Assembly (NCBI RefSeq): GCF_963665055.1
Contig: NZ_OY762015.1
Coordinates: 124,001-188,000, forward strand
Length of the DNA: 64,000 nt
Reading direction: 5' to 3'
Origin: an uncultured Methanobacterium sp.
GTDB taxonomy: Archaea > Methanobacteriota > Methanobacteria > Methanobacteriales > Methanobacteriaceae
Under the pieces are notes generated by a model that saw only the letters and a list, made by a program, of their open reading frames with translations, was not told where the DNA came from and did not search any database. Positions 1 through 11,938 of this stretch are shown here, piece by piece. Positions within the stretch are counted from its first letter, which is position 1, and every line of letters starts with the position of its first letter. The position numbers were made by a program, and so were the translations under genes.

Positions 1-400
<400 letters not shown>

Positions 401-566
401 AGGCCTAAAATTAGGGTCTGAATTTTTTTAAACATCTTCCAATCATTAATGCAATATTTAAACAATTTAAATCAAATTGAGAGTACTTCAATCATTATTA
501 AAAATACATCCTAAAAATCAAAACAAAAAAATTAAAAACATCTCATTAAACCCTGTGAGTGATAAT

Positions 567-2942
<2,376 letters not shown>

Positions 2943-3038
2943 GTCCCCGAAATTCTTTAGGTCCTTAAAAAAACCTAAGGATATACCGTGGATGTTGTTG
3001 GCCTAAAAATTAGTCTGTAAGTCCATAAAACTTGAAAA

Positions 3039-3090
3039 TTCCACCATTCATCCTGCAGGGTGATTTGGTGGAACTCTTTATTCTTTTTTT
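3039..3090 (+). terminator. Hairpin terminator after lon
   Basis: TTCCACC (3039-3045) pairs with GGTGGAA (3067-3073). A second stem inside is formed by CATCC (3049-3053) and GGGTG (3058-3062). A T-rich run follows at about 3078-3090. The rest of the 364-base gap up to the next gene is AT-rich with degenerate TTATAATCC/AATTTTTA repeats and the promoter of the TPR gene. No further gene is seen there. Confidence 0.6.
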
Positions 3091-3306
3091 GAATTATTTA
3101 AATGATTTTTATAAATGTAATTCTTAATTCTATAAAACTTCTATTAACTTCTTATAATCCAATTTTTAATTTATAATCCTAATTTCTACTTCTTAAAAAC
3201 CTAATTTTTATCGGTTATAACTTCATTTTAGTTTATAAATTTCATTTTTTACCCAAATTTTATATTTCATAATAAAGAAATAATAAATACGTAAGAGGGG
3301 ATTATA

Positions 3307-4197
3307 ATGAACACTGAAGGTGCTCACCATTACATTGAAAAGGGCATTGAAAGCTGGTTAGATCATAAAAACTATTTTGAAGCTATTGACCTTTTTTCCC
3401 GTGCCTTAGAATTTGAACCCCATAACCCTGATGCCCATCTATTAAGGGGAGCAGTGTACGTTGATGTTGGAGACCTGAACCTGGCGTTGAAGGATTACAA
3501 TAAAGCTTTAGAATACAATCCTGAAAATGTTGGCTTATTTTTTGATAAAGGAACAGTTTTATTCTATTTGGGTGAGTATGATAAGGCCATACGCTCCTAT
3601 GAAAAATTTTTATCCCGAGAACCCCGTGATGTGGATGCATTGTATTTCAATGGCTTGGCTTACCATTTTCTGGGGCAAAATAAAACCGCTCAGAAATTAA
3701 TTGATGATGCATTGACTTTGATTGAAAAATCTGATGATCTGTACCCGGATCTGTGTAATGCTAAGGGAGAAATACTTTTTGATCTTGAAAGTTATCAGGA
3801 TGCAATTGATTATTTTAACAAAGCTGCAGAATCAGATCCCACTTCCTTTATTGCTCTCTACAATATTGGGCGGGCATTCTATGAAATGGGAGGACTGGAA
3901 GATGCCCTTAAATACATTGAAAATGCCTTAAAAATAGAGCCTAAAGAGTGGGATGTACTGAATTATAAGGGTCTTATCCTGATGGATATGGGTGTCAAGG
4001 AAGATGCTATTGAATGTTTTGATAAAATTATAGAACTGCATTCCATTTACTTCCCTGCATGGTACAATAAAGGAGTGGCTCTTAAACAGCTTGGAAGAAC
4101 TGAAGAAGCTTTAGACCACTTTGATCAGGCAATAAAACTCCTTCTTGATAAAAAGCCCGGTATGACTCGGGGGATGTGCTTGAAAAGTTCCAAATGA
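3307..4197 (+). CDS. Tetratricopeptide-repeat protein
   Basis: This 296-residue soluble protein consists almost wholly of about eight 34-residue TPR units. The recurring pattern is an A-x-x-Y/F-F-x-x-A-L-x-x-x-P helix pair, for example YFEAIDLFSRALEFEPHNPD, then DLNLALKDYNKALEYNPENV and DYFNKAAESDPTSF. TPR arrays serve as protein-docking scaffolds; the partner cannot be told from sequence. A GAGGGG ribosome-binding site precedes the ATG. There is no signal peptide or membrane segment. It converges with the metallophosphoesterase gene. Methanogens carry many such paralogues, including one at 7851 in this window. Confidence 0.85.
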   Translation: MNTEGAHHYIEKGIESWLDHKNYFEAIDLFSRALEFEPHNPDAHLLRGAVYVDVGDLNLALKDYNKALEYNPENVGLFFDKGTVLFYLGEYDKAIRSYEKFLSREPRDVDALYFNGLAYHFLGQNKTAQKLIDDALTLIEKSDDLYPDLCNAKGEILFDLESYQDAIDYFNKAAESDPTSFIALYNIGRAFYEMGGLEDALKYIENALKIEPKEWDVLNYKGLILMDMGVKEDAIECFDKIIELHSIYFPAWYNKGVALKQLGRTEEALDHFDQAIKLLLDKKPGMTRGMCLKSSK

Positions 4198-4199
4198 AA

Positions 4200-4390
4200 T
4201 GGGTGTTATCTTTCTGTGATGGGTTTATTTTACTGACCAGTTTATTTACGTGGTTGCTTTGTTTTTTCTGATTAGTTAACATGTTTGATTTGTTTTTCTG
4301 ACCAGTTTATTTACATGGATGATTTTTTTTAACCATCTTATTACATGATAACTTGTCTGACCATTTTTTTTCACATGGTTGTTAATTTCC
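4200..4390. repeat. Degenerate tandem repeats between convergent genes
   Basis: Three to four imperfect copies of an element like CTGACCAGTTTATTTACATGG, spaced roughly 40-50 bases apart, fill the gap between two converging genes. They are T-rich on the + strand and may also end transcription. No open reading frame of interest is present. Confidence 0.5.
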
Positions 4391-4443
4391 CAGTTTTGCC
4401 TTTTCAACCGGTTATGCCTATTTTCATCACTGGTATTTCCAGG

Positions 4444-5244
4444 TTATGTCTTTTTTAATTCAACCACAATTATCTGGGGCCTAGCAAAAAACCTTAATGG
4501 GAGCATGGTTGTTCCTATACCATTACTAACGATCAGAATACTGTTATTTTCTTCAATTACTCCAGTCCTGTATTTATTCCCGTAATCAGAATGAGTAACT
4601 GGTGCCCATAGGCCGAAAAATGTTACCTGCCCACCATGGGTGTGACCAGAGAAAACCAGGTCCACTTTGGACTTATCCACCTTGGGGAAATAATCAGGAT
4701 TATGGGTAACCATAATAACGAAGTCCTGAGGAGTAACCACTGAGGTGGTGGCATTGGGGATCTGAACACCGTTGTTGTAATCACCCACACCTCCCAGACG
4801 GATCCTGGAACCGTTTTCCACAATCCATGTTCCCTTATTGCCAATGTATGTAATTCCGTAGGTGGGAATGGCGTTCAGGGTTTTATACTGGGGATCTTTA
4901 TTCCCTAAGACTGCGTAAACACCCAGGGGTGCTTTCAGTTTGGATAAAGACGCAAAGGTTGAGTTAATATAGGCAGAATCCCCATCCACATAATCTCCTC
5001 CCAGAAGTATTAAATCGGGGTTTAAAGCATTAACTTGGCTGACGACACTGCCGATCCGGCTCTGACTAAAATCAGGACCAGCATGAATATCTGATAGGAA
5101 AACAATGGTTTTCCCGTCAAACTGGTTTGGGATCTGGTCAGATTCAATGGTTACATACTTGGTTTCAATCCAGTATGGCTCGATGAACATGTAAATCCCC
5201 AGGAGGATCAATAAAATTAAGAATATGTAACGTTTTTTAAGCAA
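4444..5244 (-). CDS. Membrane-anchored metallophosphoesterase (YkuE-like)
   Basis: This 266-residue protein begins with an uncleaved signal anchor (residues about 5-22, LLILLGIYMF region), so the catalytic domain should face outside the cell. The calcineurin-like dinuclear metal motifs are present in order: SDIHAG (D-x-H), GGDYVDGD, GNKDP (family motif GNHD, with Lys in place of His), THNPDYF and SGHTHGGQ. YkuE-type enzymes are metal-dependent phosphoesterases acting at the membrane; the substrate is unknown here. It starts at TTG, with AAGGTG upstream. The His-to-Lys change in the GN(H/K)D motif is worth noting and could lower activity. Confidence 0.85.
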   Translation of the reverse strand: MLKKRYIFLILLILLGIYMFIEPYWIETKYVTIESDQIPNQFDGKTIVFLSDIHAGPDFSQSRIGSVVSQVNALNPDLILLGGDYVDGDSAYINSTFASLSKLKAPLGVYAVLGNKDPQYKTLNAIPTYGITYIGNKGTWIVENGSRIRLGGVGDYNNGVQIPNATTSVVTPQDFVIMVTHNPDYFPKVDKSKVDLVFSGHTHGGQVTFFGLWAPVTHSDYGNKYRTGVIEENNSILIVSNGIGTTMLPLRFFARPQIIVVELKKT

Positions 5245-5522
5245 ATTGGCACCTTGTATTAATTATTTATTTAGTTAGAATTTTATTTAATTAAAACGTG
5301 AATATGATCTGGATTGATAAGTTAATTTTCAATTAATTTATAACGAGTTCCTACTTTGAACTAGATAGGATTTTCAAATAAATAAGCTTTCGGGTTGGTA
5401 GGGATGATTTTTGAGAGATTTTTAACCTTTTATTGCCCAAAGATTAGTAATACTTTAATTTAAATAATTATTTATAATATGGGTATCATATTATTATTTG
5501 TAAAAGTAGGAGGCATGATCTT

Positions 5523-5912
5523 ATGGAAGATGATTTAAAAAATTTGGTTTTAGGATTCAGAAAACACACCGGAAAAACCCAACGCGAAGTTGCCCGTGAA
5601 CTTGGAGTTCCAATGGATATTGAAACAGCACTGGAAATGGGAACATACAAACAACCCACAGAACAGCTTTTAGGGAAAATCGTTAATCTAACCTCTAAGT
5701 GTGATGTAAAAGACCTGGTTCACATTGGAAGGGGGTACCGGATCATGGATGAATTAGGTCCTGACTTCAAATATTACATTCGTGGACTGGAACAGGAAAG
5801 GGGTATTGATCATGAGGAACTTCAAAGTCAACCTGAAGAAGAGTTCTACCGTATCATAGGAAGTGTGAACCTGGATGAGTTTGATGTGGTAAGTGCGGGT
5901 AGAATAACTTGA
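5523..5912 (+). CDS. Small HTH-like conserved protein of unknown function
   Basis: This is a 129-residue soluble protein. Residues about 12-35 (FRKHTGKTQREVARELGV) look like an XRE/Cro-type helix-turn-helix, but the second half of that domain is not canonical. The rest is charged and helical (YRIMDELGPDFKYYIRGLEQ, then an acidic stretch). A GGAGG ribosome-binding site lies 10 bases before the ATG. It stands alone between two reverse-strand genes. DNA binding is possible, but I do not recognise a characterised family. Confidence 0.6.
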   Translation: MEDDLKNLVLGFRKHTGKTQREVARELGVPMDIETALEMGTYKQPTEQLLGKIVNLTSKCDVKDLVHIGRGYRIMDELGPDFKYYIRGLEQERGIDHEELQSQPEEEFYRIIGSVNLDEFDVVSAGRIT

Positions 5913-6047
5913 TTATCTGGGCATTCAAAATCTTTATTTAAAAAATGGATTTGTAAAGGGAATTTTAGGAATTTCCTTTTTTTTCTTTAGAATTTACTTT
6001 ATTTTATTACTTGAAACTCTTATTTTAAAGACTTGATACTATTTTAC

Positions 6048-7553
6048 TCAAATCAAAGTAAAAGCTCCATCCAACTTCCCTGAAATCTTCCTAACCAATC
6101 CTGGAATGGTTGAAGTGATTATGGTGTGGTCTGCATTTTTAGATGCATTTTTATCATCTGATGAGGCTCCGATGACATTTGATGATAGTTCTTTATTTAA
6201 GATGTCCACAGTTACCTTTTCCACCCATGGATCTTTATCACTGATGATGATCTCATCCACATCCTTGTTCAGTTCTCTGGCTAAGGCCCATGAAACGAAC
6301 CTGCCTCCAATGAGTGCGGCACTGTTACCAGTTAAACTTTCATGAATACCATGAATGGTCCTTCGAACTTCAACCTTCTCATAAATGGGTGAATTGGGAA
6401 CCACTGCCCAGTGGGCATCTCCCAGTGTGAAATCTCCTATTTTTTGGGGGTAAACATTTTCAGGACCCACTGCCTTAATTGAAGAGGCCAGTGCTTCCAG
6501 TTCTCCCCTCTGTATTGGTACACTGGTCAAACCAGGTTTGAGTTCTTCTTTGATTATTTTAATTACCCTTGGCAGTCCGAAATTACCTTTTTTCGCAGTT
6601 CCAGGGCTGTATCCGCACATGTACCCATGATGGTTACTGGGAAAACCAGTGATTATGGCATTAAGCCCTGCCCGCAGACCCACACGGCATTCATCTTCAT
6701 ATGCACCGTTGGTGGCTACGATCTTCCCTGGAACCAGTATACGGGCCATGGCCACGGCCTTGGCAAAGCTATCCAGACGGTCACTGGACTGGTTAAATGG
6801 TCCACCCTCCAGTACAAAGATATCAGCCCCCAGTTCAAGGGCTTTACTGAATCCGGTGACCAGGTCATCGTATCCATCTCCAATAAACATGATGGCCTCC
6901 ACTCCTTTACCATATTCCTGGGCAAGACTGGCAATTTCTTCAGCCTCTTCCAGGGGTGCAGCATGACCTTCCCCACCCTGGGCACTGGTTACATTAATGG
7001 CAACAGATGATGAACATTTAATCCATTCTTCCCTCTCATCCTGTGCAGCTTCTTCTTTATCTATGAGTCTGGCGTGGATCCGGTCCCTTGGACATTCCTG
7101 AAATGGTGGGCCCTGATTGTAACACTGCCCTGGGCATTTAACAATCTCCCTGGGGAATCGCATGGCCCCATAACGGCCAAAGTGGTCCAGATCCAGTGGA
7201 ACATCAGTGGCTTCTCTAACTTCCCTGAGGATATCAATACCCCTCATGTTGTTAGTTTCGGCAATATCGGCAAAGGCATAGGCACACACATGGATGGAAG
7301 CACCAAGCATGTTAGATAACATGCAGTTACCCATGAGTTCATCTCTTCCCAGGTCAGAGGCACAGGTACCAACCACGATCTCAGTCAGATCACATCCTAT
7401 AGGGAATTTTTTGAAGTTCATTCCTAGCTGGGTGGCCTCAGCAGTGGATAGTTCGGCAACTGCATCCACCACATCGTTGACATTTTTATTAGCTTTACTA
7501 AGTTCAAGAGCTGAATCCATGTTATTTGCGGCTTCTTTGATCATATCATGCAC
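6048..7553 (-). CDS. hcgG: HcgG / HmdC, FeGP-cofactor biosynthesis protein
   Basis: This protein of about 501 residues matches, in my recollection, the HmdC/HcgG family that co-occurs with [Fe]-hydrogenase and is needed for its iron-guanylylpyridinol cofactor. The N-terminal half is rich in cysteine (CDLTEIVVGTCAS, IVKCPGQCYNQGPPFQECPRD). The middle resembles a TIM-barrel-like region (VEAIMFIGDGYDDLVTGFSKALELGADIFVLEGGP). The C-terminal part holds a Rossmann-like segment (SAALIGGRFVSWALARELN). GTG at 7553 is preferred because GGTGAT lies four bases upstream; GTG at 7562 or ATG at 7544 are alternatives. It is separated from hcgA-F, which lie about 9 kb away on the other strand. Its exact step in cofactor assembly is not settled. 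Confidence 0.82.
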   Translation of the reverse strand: MHDMIKEAANNMDSALELSKANKNVNDVVDAVAELSTAEATQLGMNFKKFPIGCDLTEIVVGTCASDLGRDELMGNCMLSNMLGASIHVCAYAFADIAETNNMRGIDILREVREATDVPLDLDHFGRYGAMRFPREIVKCPGQCYNQGPPFQECPRDRIHARLIDKEEAAQDEREEWIKCSSSVAINVTSAQGGEGHAAPLEEAEEIASLAQEYGKGVEAIMFIGDGYDDLVTGFSKALELGADIFVLEGGPFNQSSDRLDSFAKAVAMARILVPGKIVATNGAYEDECRVGLRAGLNAIITGFPSNHHGYMCGYSPGTAKKGNFGLPRVIKIIKEELKPGLTSVPIQRGELEALASSIKAVGPENVYPQKIGDFTLGDAHWAVVPNSPIYEKVEVRRTIHGIHESLTGNSAALIGGRFVSWALARELNKDVDEIIISDKDPWVEKVTVDILNKELSSNVIGASSDDKNASKNADHTIITSTIPGLVRKISGKLDGAFTLI

Positions 7554-7850
7554 TAAAATCACCTTTTTGACTTTCCAAAGTTATAAAACTTTAATAATGT
7601 TTTATCAGTCCAGATTTGGCCTCTTTTTATTCTAATTATAATAATTAGTTAAGCTATTTAAAAGTTAGTATAAAAAGTAGTTTAAGTATTACAAATTAAG
7701 TGTGAATGTATGTAAAACTCATACAGTCACCCAAAAACTGATGAATTTATAATTTCAAGTCATCAAAATGTTTATGTGTTTCAAATTTAAACATATTTTT
7801 ATAAAAATAGGTATTAAAATAAACAGGTATATCATTAGGAAAGTTATAAA

Positions 7851-8843
7851 ATGAGGAAATCATCATCAAGTTTATTGTTAGGGTCTCTTTTCCTTTTACT
7901 TTTTGTTGGGAATATTACGATTAATTCAAATATTTACAGTTTTTCTGACATTTTCCTAAACATATATTTTGGTGCTTTTGGTTTTATGCTGTTTTTATAT
8001 GGTATTTTTGATAGATTTGAGTATTACAACAGGACTCATTATAGGATATTAGCAGCTGTAGGTTTAATTGCAATACTCTTATTAGTATATTCTATGGCAT
8101 ATTATTCAATTTTTGAAGGAAATAGATTATTAAATATATTATTCATAGTTTTAGGTGCGATTTTGGTATTTTTAGTAACTGGGACGGGTGAAACTACCCA
8201 CTGGATGGATAAATATCAAAAAATAACAGAATCATTTAATGAAGCAATGGAATCTGGTCAGGATGCAGTAATGGTATGGAACCAGAAAGGTCTTCATCTT
8301 ATGGAAGTTAATGAATACCAAAAGGCAATTGGGTCCTTTGATAGGGCACTGGAAATTGAACCTGATAATGTTATGGTCATGAATAATAAAGGAATTTCTC
8401 TAACTGAAATCCGTAAATTCAGTCAAGCTTTTGAGATATTTGATCGGGCCTTTGAATTAGAACCAGAAAATACTAAAATATTGAATAATAAAGGATACAG
8501 CCTCATGAAGGCAGGTAAGTACCCTGAAGCAATTGGATGCTATGAAAAAGCTCTTATGATAAATCCCAAAAATCTCAGATTATGGTACAATAAAGGAATT
8601 ACACTGGGTTTGCTTGAAGAATATGAATATGCACTGGAATGTTTTAATCTGGCTCTGGAATTAGATCCAGAAAATGCTGAAATATGGTACAGTAAGGGGA
8701 ATACCCTTTTAAAACTTGTAAGAGATCCAGAAGCCATGGAATGTTTTAGTATGGCCACTGAAATGGATCCAGATTTTAAACCAGCCAAAAAAATGAATAG
8801 AAAAATGAATAGGAAAAAAGTTTTTAATTTTGGAAGGAATTGA
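7851..8843 (+). CDS. Membrane-anchored TPR protein
   Basis: This is a 330-residue protein. The N-terminal about 115 residues contain roughly four hydrophobic membrane segments (SLLLGSLFLLLFVGNITI, then IYFGAFGFMLFLYGIF and ILFIVLGAILVFLVTG). After them come about five TPR units (AIGSFDRALEIEPDN type, 34-residue period) that would lie in the cytoplasm or outside, depending on topology. The C-terminus is basic (KKMNRKMNRKKVF). It lies between hcgG and hmdII, both on the opposite strand, so there is no operon partner. A membrane docking platform is a reasonable inference; the partner is unknown. Confidence 0.8.
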   Translation: MRKSSSSLLLGSLFLLLFVGNITINSNIYSFSDIFLNIYFGAFGFMLFLYGIFDRFEYYNRTHYRILAAVGLIAILLLVYSMAYYSIFEGNRLLNILFIVLGAILVFLVTGTGETTHWMDKYQKITESFNEAMESGQDAVMVWNQKGLHLMEVNEYQKAIGSFDRALEIEPDNVMVMNNKGISLTEIRKFSQAFEIFDRAFELEPENTKILNNKGYSLMKAGKYPEAIGCYEKALMINPKNLRLWYNKGITLGLLEEYEYALECFNLALELDPENAEIWYSKGNTLLKLVRDPEAMECFSMATEMDPDFKPAKKMNRKMNRKKVFNFGRN

Positions 8844-8895
8844 TTCCGGTTTAGAAAGAATTGATTCATTCAACATTTTATTCAAAGGAACTGAT

Positions 8896-9921
8896 TCACT
8901 CAAACATCTTACGCATACAACGTCTGATGGTACCTTCAGATGCCCTTTCTCCCATTAAATTCAGAAGCTCCTTTGATAAGGCCTGGGCAGCCACCAGGTT
9001 GGTTGGTTTTATTTCAGCATTCATGGCATTTTTCATCAACTCCGGATCCAGGTTAGATAAAGTCTCCAGGGCTGCATCTAAATCTTTTTGTTCATCTAAA
9101 AGGTGCATGGACCTGGCACTTTTAACCAGTAACTCTGGATTCATTGCTTTTAAGAGGCCATCAACTCCAGATGACTCCACCAGGGAGGCCATGGTCTGCA
9201 GAGTCATGAGTATCTGTTTTTCAACCATTTCCTTGGGTGCCTTAATGATCCTGGTACCCACTTGATAGTAATCCAGAACCCCTGAAAGGGTCACTGCAGT
9301 CACCAGGGATCCCATGTCCGCCACTGCTGATGAAACATCCGCAGGCACAATGTAAGCATCTTTATTGCAGCTTTTTACCAAGGCCTCGCACTTTTTAATC
9401 TGTTCCGGTGTGGCCATGTCCAGATCATTGGTGGTGTGACCTCCAATCACATAGTGGCCATGTTGAGGAGTCCCAGGAACTGCTGCCGGGTGCATGGAAC
9501 ATATTCCCACATCTTTTATTTTTCTTTTAATCTCCACTTCCAGCACATAGTACAGTACCAGGGGAGAAACAGTGCAGGTATTGGCAATCACACCACCTTC
9601 TGGAAGGTGGGTTATGATATTTTTGGCAATGTTAAAGGTGGGTTTACCAAAGGGTGTGAAGAGAACTGCTATTTCTGCATTACTGGCAGCTTCAGCATCA
9701 TCGGAGGTGACTATCACCCCTGCATCTTCTACTGTTTTCCACATATCACTAGTAAGCATGCTCCTGTCAGGTTCTGCGAGGTAAACATTATGGCCTGCTT
9801 TTTTAAACTCAATTGCCATCCTACTCCCTCCATAGGGAGGGGTTCCCCCATATTTTTCGGGTAATTTCAGTTGATTAACGTAAAGTTCCTGATTTCCAGC
9901 ACCATAAACTGCTATTTTCAT
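8896..9921 (-). CDS. hmdII: HmdII, paralogue of [Fe]-hydrogenase
   Basis: This 341-residue protein has the Hmd layout: an N-terminal Rossmann domain (MKIAVYGAGN) and a C-terminal helical dimer domain. The cysteine that ligates the FeGP iron in Hmd appears kept (VIANTCTVSP, against ILTHACTVPT in Hmd of this window), as does the HPAAVPGTP motif (HPGAVPE in Hmd). The catalytic-site His14 of Hmd (CYRTHAAS) is replaced: the aligned segment reads GNQELYVNQ, with Tyr at 14. HmdII proteins are known paralogues that can hold the cofactor without showing normal dehydrogenase activity; a regulatory or sensing role has been proposed. The ATG at 9921 follows GGTGA; an in-frame GTG at 9930 overlaps that site. 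It lies downstream of the MvhD/FdhB/FdhA-like cluster. Confidence 0.85.
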   Translation of the reverse strand: MKIAVYGAGNQELYVNQLKLPEKYGGTPPYGGSRMAIEFKKAGHNVYLAEPDRSMLTSDMWKTVEDAGVIVTSDDAEAASNAEIAVLFTPFGKPTFNIAKNIITHLPEGGVIANTCTVSPLVLYYVLEVEIKRKIKDVGICSMHPAAVPGTPQHGHYVIGGHTTNDLDMATPEQIKKCEALVKSCNKDAYIVPADVSSAVADMGSLVTAVTLSGVLDYYQVGTRIIKAPKEMVEKQILMTLQTMASLVESSGVDGLLKAMNPELLVKSARSMHLLDEQKDLDAALETLSNLDPELMKNAMNAEIKPTNLVAAQALSKELLNLMGERASEGTIRRCMRKMFE

Positions 9922-9939
9922 TTTTTTCACCGTTTGAAA

Positions 9940-10140
9940 CTACACGAGGTTGATATTCTTAATTTAATTCGATATTTTTGGTTTAATGTTATTTTGATCT
10001 AATTTGGTATCCTCAGTTTAATTTAATATAATTGATATCCTCAGCTTAAATCTAAATTCTCAATTTAATCTGATATCCTCATTTTAACCGGATATTCTTA
10101 ATTTAGAATGATATTCATAATTAGGGCTCATCTTCCTAAT
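9940..10140. repeat. Degenerate GATATCCTCA-TTTAAT repeats
   Basis: About eight to nine loose copies of a 20-25-base unit like GATATCCTCAATTTAATC fill most of the 328-base gap between hmdII and the MvhD-like gene. They are upstream of hmdII on its transcribed strand, so they could form part of its leader or separate it from the upstream cluster. Confidence 0.45.
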
Positions 10141-10249
10141 TTAGGTCGGTTATTTAATTTATTCGCTTTAAAATGACTTGATTAATCTTTTTTTAAATTA
10201 GGGATAAATAAAATGATTTTATTAAAAAAATAAATAAATTAGAATTTGT

Positions 10250-10678
10250 TCATTGATTGGATTCTTTGGGGAATTTCCTTTGGAGAGGTCCCTCTGATTT
10301 TATGGTATTGCTGAACTCTTCCATTGTTTTCTGGAACTTTTCACCCTCAGAAGCTGAGATCCATTCAAAACGGAACCTTTCTTTATCAATACCAAATTCT
10401 GGCAGGAGATCTTCTATCATTTTAGCTCTTCGTTTCCATTTGTAGTTACCGGCATCGTAGTGACAGTCACCCATATGACAGCCCCCTACAAAAACACCAT
10501 CTGCTCCTTCTTTAAATGCTTTGAGTACCATTGATGGGTTGATTCTACCTGAGCACATCACCCGTAAAATTCTGACATTAGGCGGGTACTGCATTCTAGC
10601 AGTACCTGCAGTGTCTGCGCCTCCGTAACAACACCAGTTACAACAAAATCCCAATATTTTTGGATCATTTTCAGACAT
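10250..10678 (-). CDS. MvhD-like iron-sulfur subunit
   Basis: This 142-residue protein is of the MvhD family, which links electron-donor enzymes to HdrA in heterodisulfide reductase complexes. Visible cysteine motifs are FCCNWCCYGGAD near the N-terminus, VMCSGR, and GCHMGDCHYDAGN, consistent with an iron-sulfur cluster. The ATG at 10678 follows GGTGAT; a start further upstream has no such site. It is transcribed with the FdhB-like and FdhA-like genes upstream. From memory, the order resembles the flpECBDA (formate-dehydrogenase-like protein) cluster of Methanothermobacter, in which this would be FlpD. No Mvh or Frh large subunit is adjacent. Confidence 0.87.
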   Translation of the reverse strand: MSENDPKILGFCCNWCCYGGADTAGTARMQYPPNVRILRVMCSGRINPSMVLKAFKEGADGVFVGGCHMGDCHYDAGNYKWKRRAKMIEDLLPEFGIDKERFRFEWISASEGEKFQKTMEEFSNTIKSEGPLQRKFPKESNQ

Positions 10679-10779
10679 TATTATCACCTTAATTTTAATT
10701 TGCAACGTTTAAAAATGTAATTTAATACATTTTAATCCAATTGTGATGTTCATACATTATTTACTATGCATTTGACGTT

Positions 10780-11928
10780 TTATTCCTTTTCAGGACTGTA
10801 CAATGGTGGTAATTCTTCACTCACACCAGCTATGAATCCGGTTTCATCTTTGTATTTTTTCTGCATTCTGTGGTAGATTCGAGCCAGTGGAATCTCCATT
10901 GGACACACATCCTCGCACTGTCCACAGTTTACACAGCTGAAACTCATATGGGACAATCTAACTCCCTGGAAAGTAAGGGGATCTGGTGTTATTTCATTTT
11001 CATCAGCATAGAAATCTTTTTCAAGGTCGCATTCTTTACAGAAACACAGTGGACACACATCCCGACAGGCATAGCACTTTATGCACCGGTTCCAGTAGTC
11101 ATCCCAGTTACGAGGGGCAGGATAATTTTCTTCCAGATATTTATCCTGGAATTTACGGGCTAACTTTATCATCACTCCCTCAATCTTTTCTCTTATGGCA
11201 ATTGCCTTTTCAGATGGGGTTTTAACCTCTATGTATCCATTTTTCCGGGCATTTTTTACCAGGTCCCTGCCTTTTTCAGTCACAACTTCAATGAAGGTCC
11301 ACCCAGGTTCTGCTCCCCAGTTACCACAGGCCAGATCCGCATTTCGAGGTATCTTTAATTCGCATCTCTGGCAGTTTCCACGCCTACCGTACCCTTTTTC
11401 TTCTAGTTCATCAATTTCCACAGCTTTATGGGTCCCGTCAGATAGTTCAACAATGAATTTACCCTTGTCGATCTCTTCGGCCACCACATCTTTTGGATCC
11501 ACATCATAAAACATTTCGATCATTTTCCGGGCAGTTATGGGCATCACTGTACCTCCACAGTTAAGCCCTACCTTGTAGATGGTGTCACTGTTTATCTGGT
11601 GCCTTTTTTCCAGTTCTTTTATGGCCATGGAATCGCAGGGTTTCGCACTGACTGCCAGTCGCATGTCCGTTAACTGTTTACTTATCAGGTCTCCGAACAT
11701 GGTTGGTGCACAGTGCAGGGATCCGCAGGTTTCGATTATGTCATCGGAATTTTCTAGTAGAGTGGGAATACCATCGTATATATCGTCTCCCCTGGTGAGG
11801 GTTAAAACTCCATCAACCAGTTCCTGATCTAAAAGATATTTAAATAAAGCGCTGACAGCACCTCCGCATTCCCCTTTTTTGGCTATTTTTTCGTCTTTTG
11901 CTTTGGCAAGTAAAAATTGTGGTTCCAT
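10780..11928 (-). CDS. FdhB/FrhB-family F420-linked flavoprotein
   Basis: This 382-residue protein resembles formate dehydrogenase beta subunit (FdhB), the F420-interacting flavin and iron-sulfur subunit. The FrhB N and C domains cover about 15-245, with KKGECGGAVSAL and the metal/cluster region GRRGNCQRCELKIPRNADLACGNWG. The C-terminal about 100 residues hold a two-cluster ferredoxin domain (CIKCYACRDVCPLCFCKEC and CVNCGQCEDVCP). The ATG at 11928 follows AAGGTG; GTG at 11937 overlaps that site. The FdhA-like gene ends 10 bases upstream of this start. It would pass electrons between F420H2 and the neighbouring iron-sulfur proteins; in the Flp naming it would be FlpB. Confidence 0.88.
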   Translation of the reverse strand: MEPQFLLAKAKDEKIAKKGECGGAVSALFKYLLDQELVDGVLTLTRGDDIYDGIPTLLENSDDIIETCGSLHCAPTMFGDLISKQLTDMRLAVSAKPCDSMAIKELEKRHQINSDTIYKVGLNCGGTVMPITARKMIEMFYDVDPKDVVAEEIDKGKFIVELSDGTHKAVEIDELEEKGYGRRGNCQRCELKIPRNADLACGNWGAEPGWTFIEVVTEKGRDLVKNARKNGYIEVKTPSEKAIAIREKIEGVMIKLARKFQDKYLEENYPAPRNWDDYWNRCIKCYACRDVCPLCFCKECDLEKDFYADENEITPDPLTFQGVRLSHMSFSCVNCGQCEDVCPMEIPLARIYHRMQKKYKDETGFIAGVSEELPPLYSPEKE

Positions 11929-11938
11929 TTTATACACC

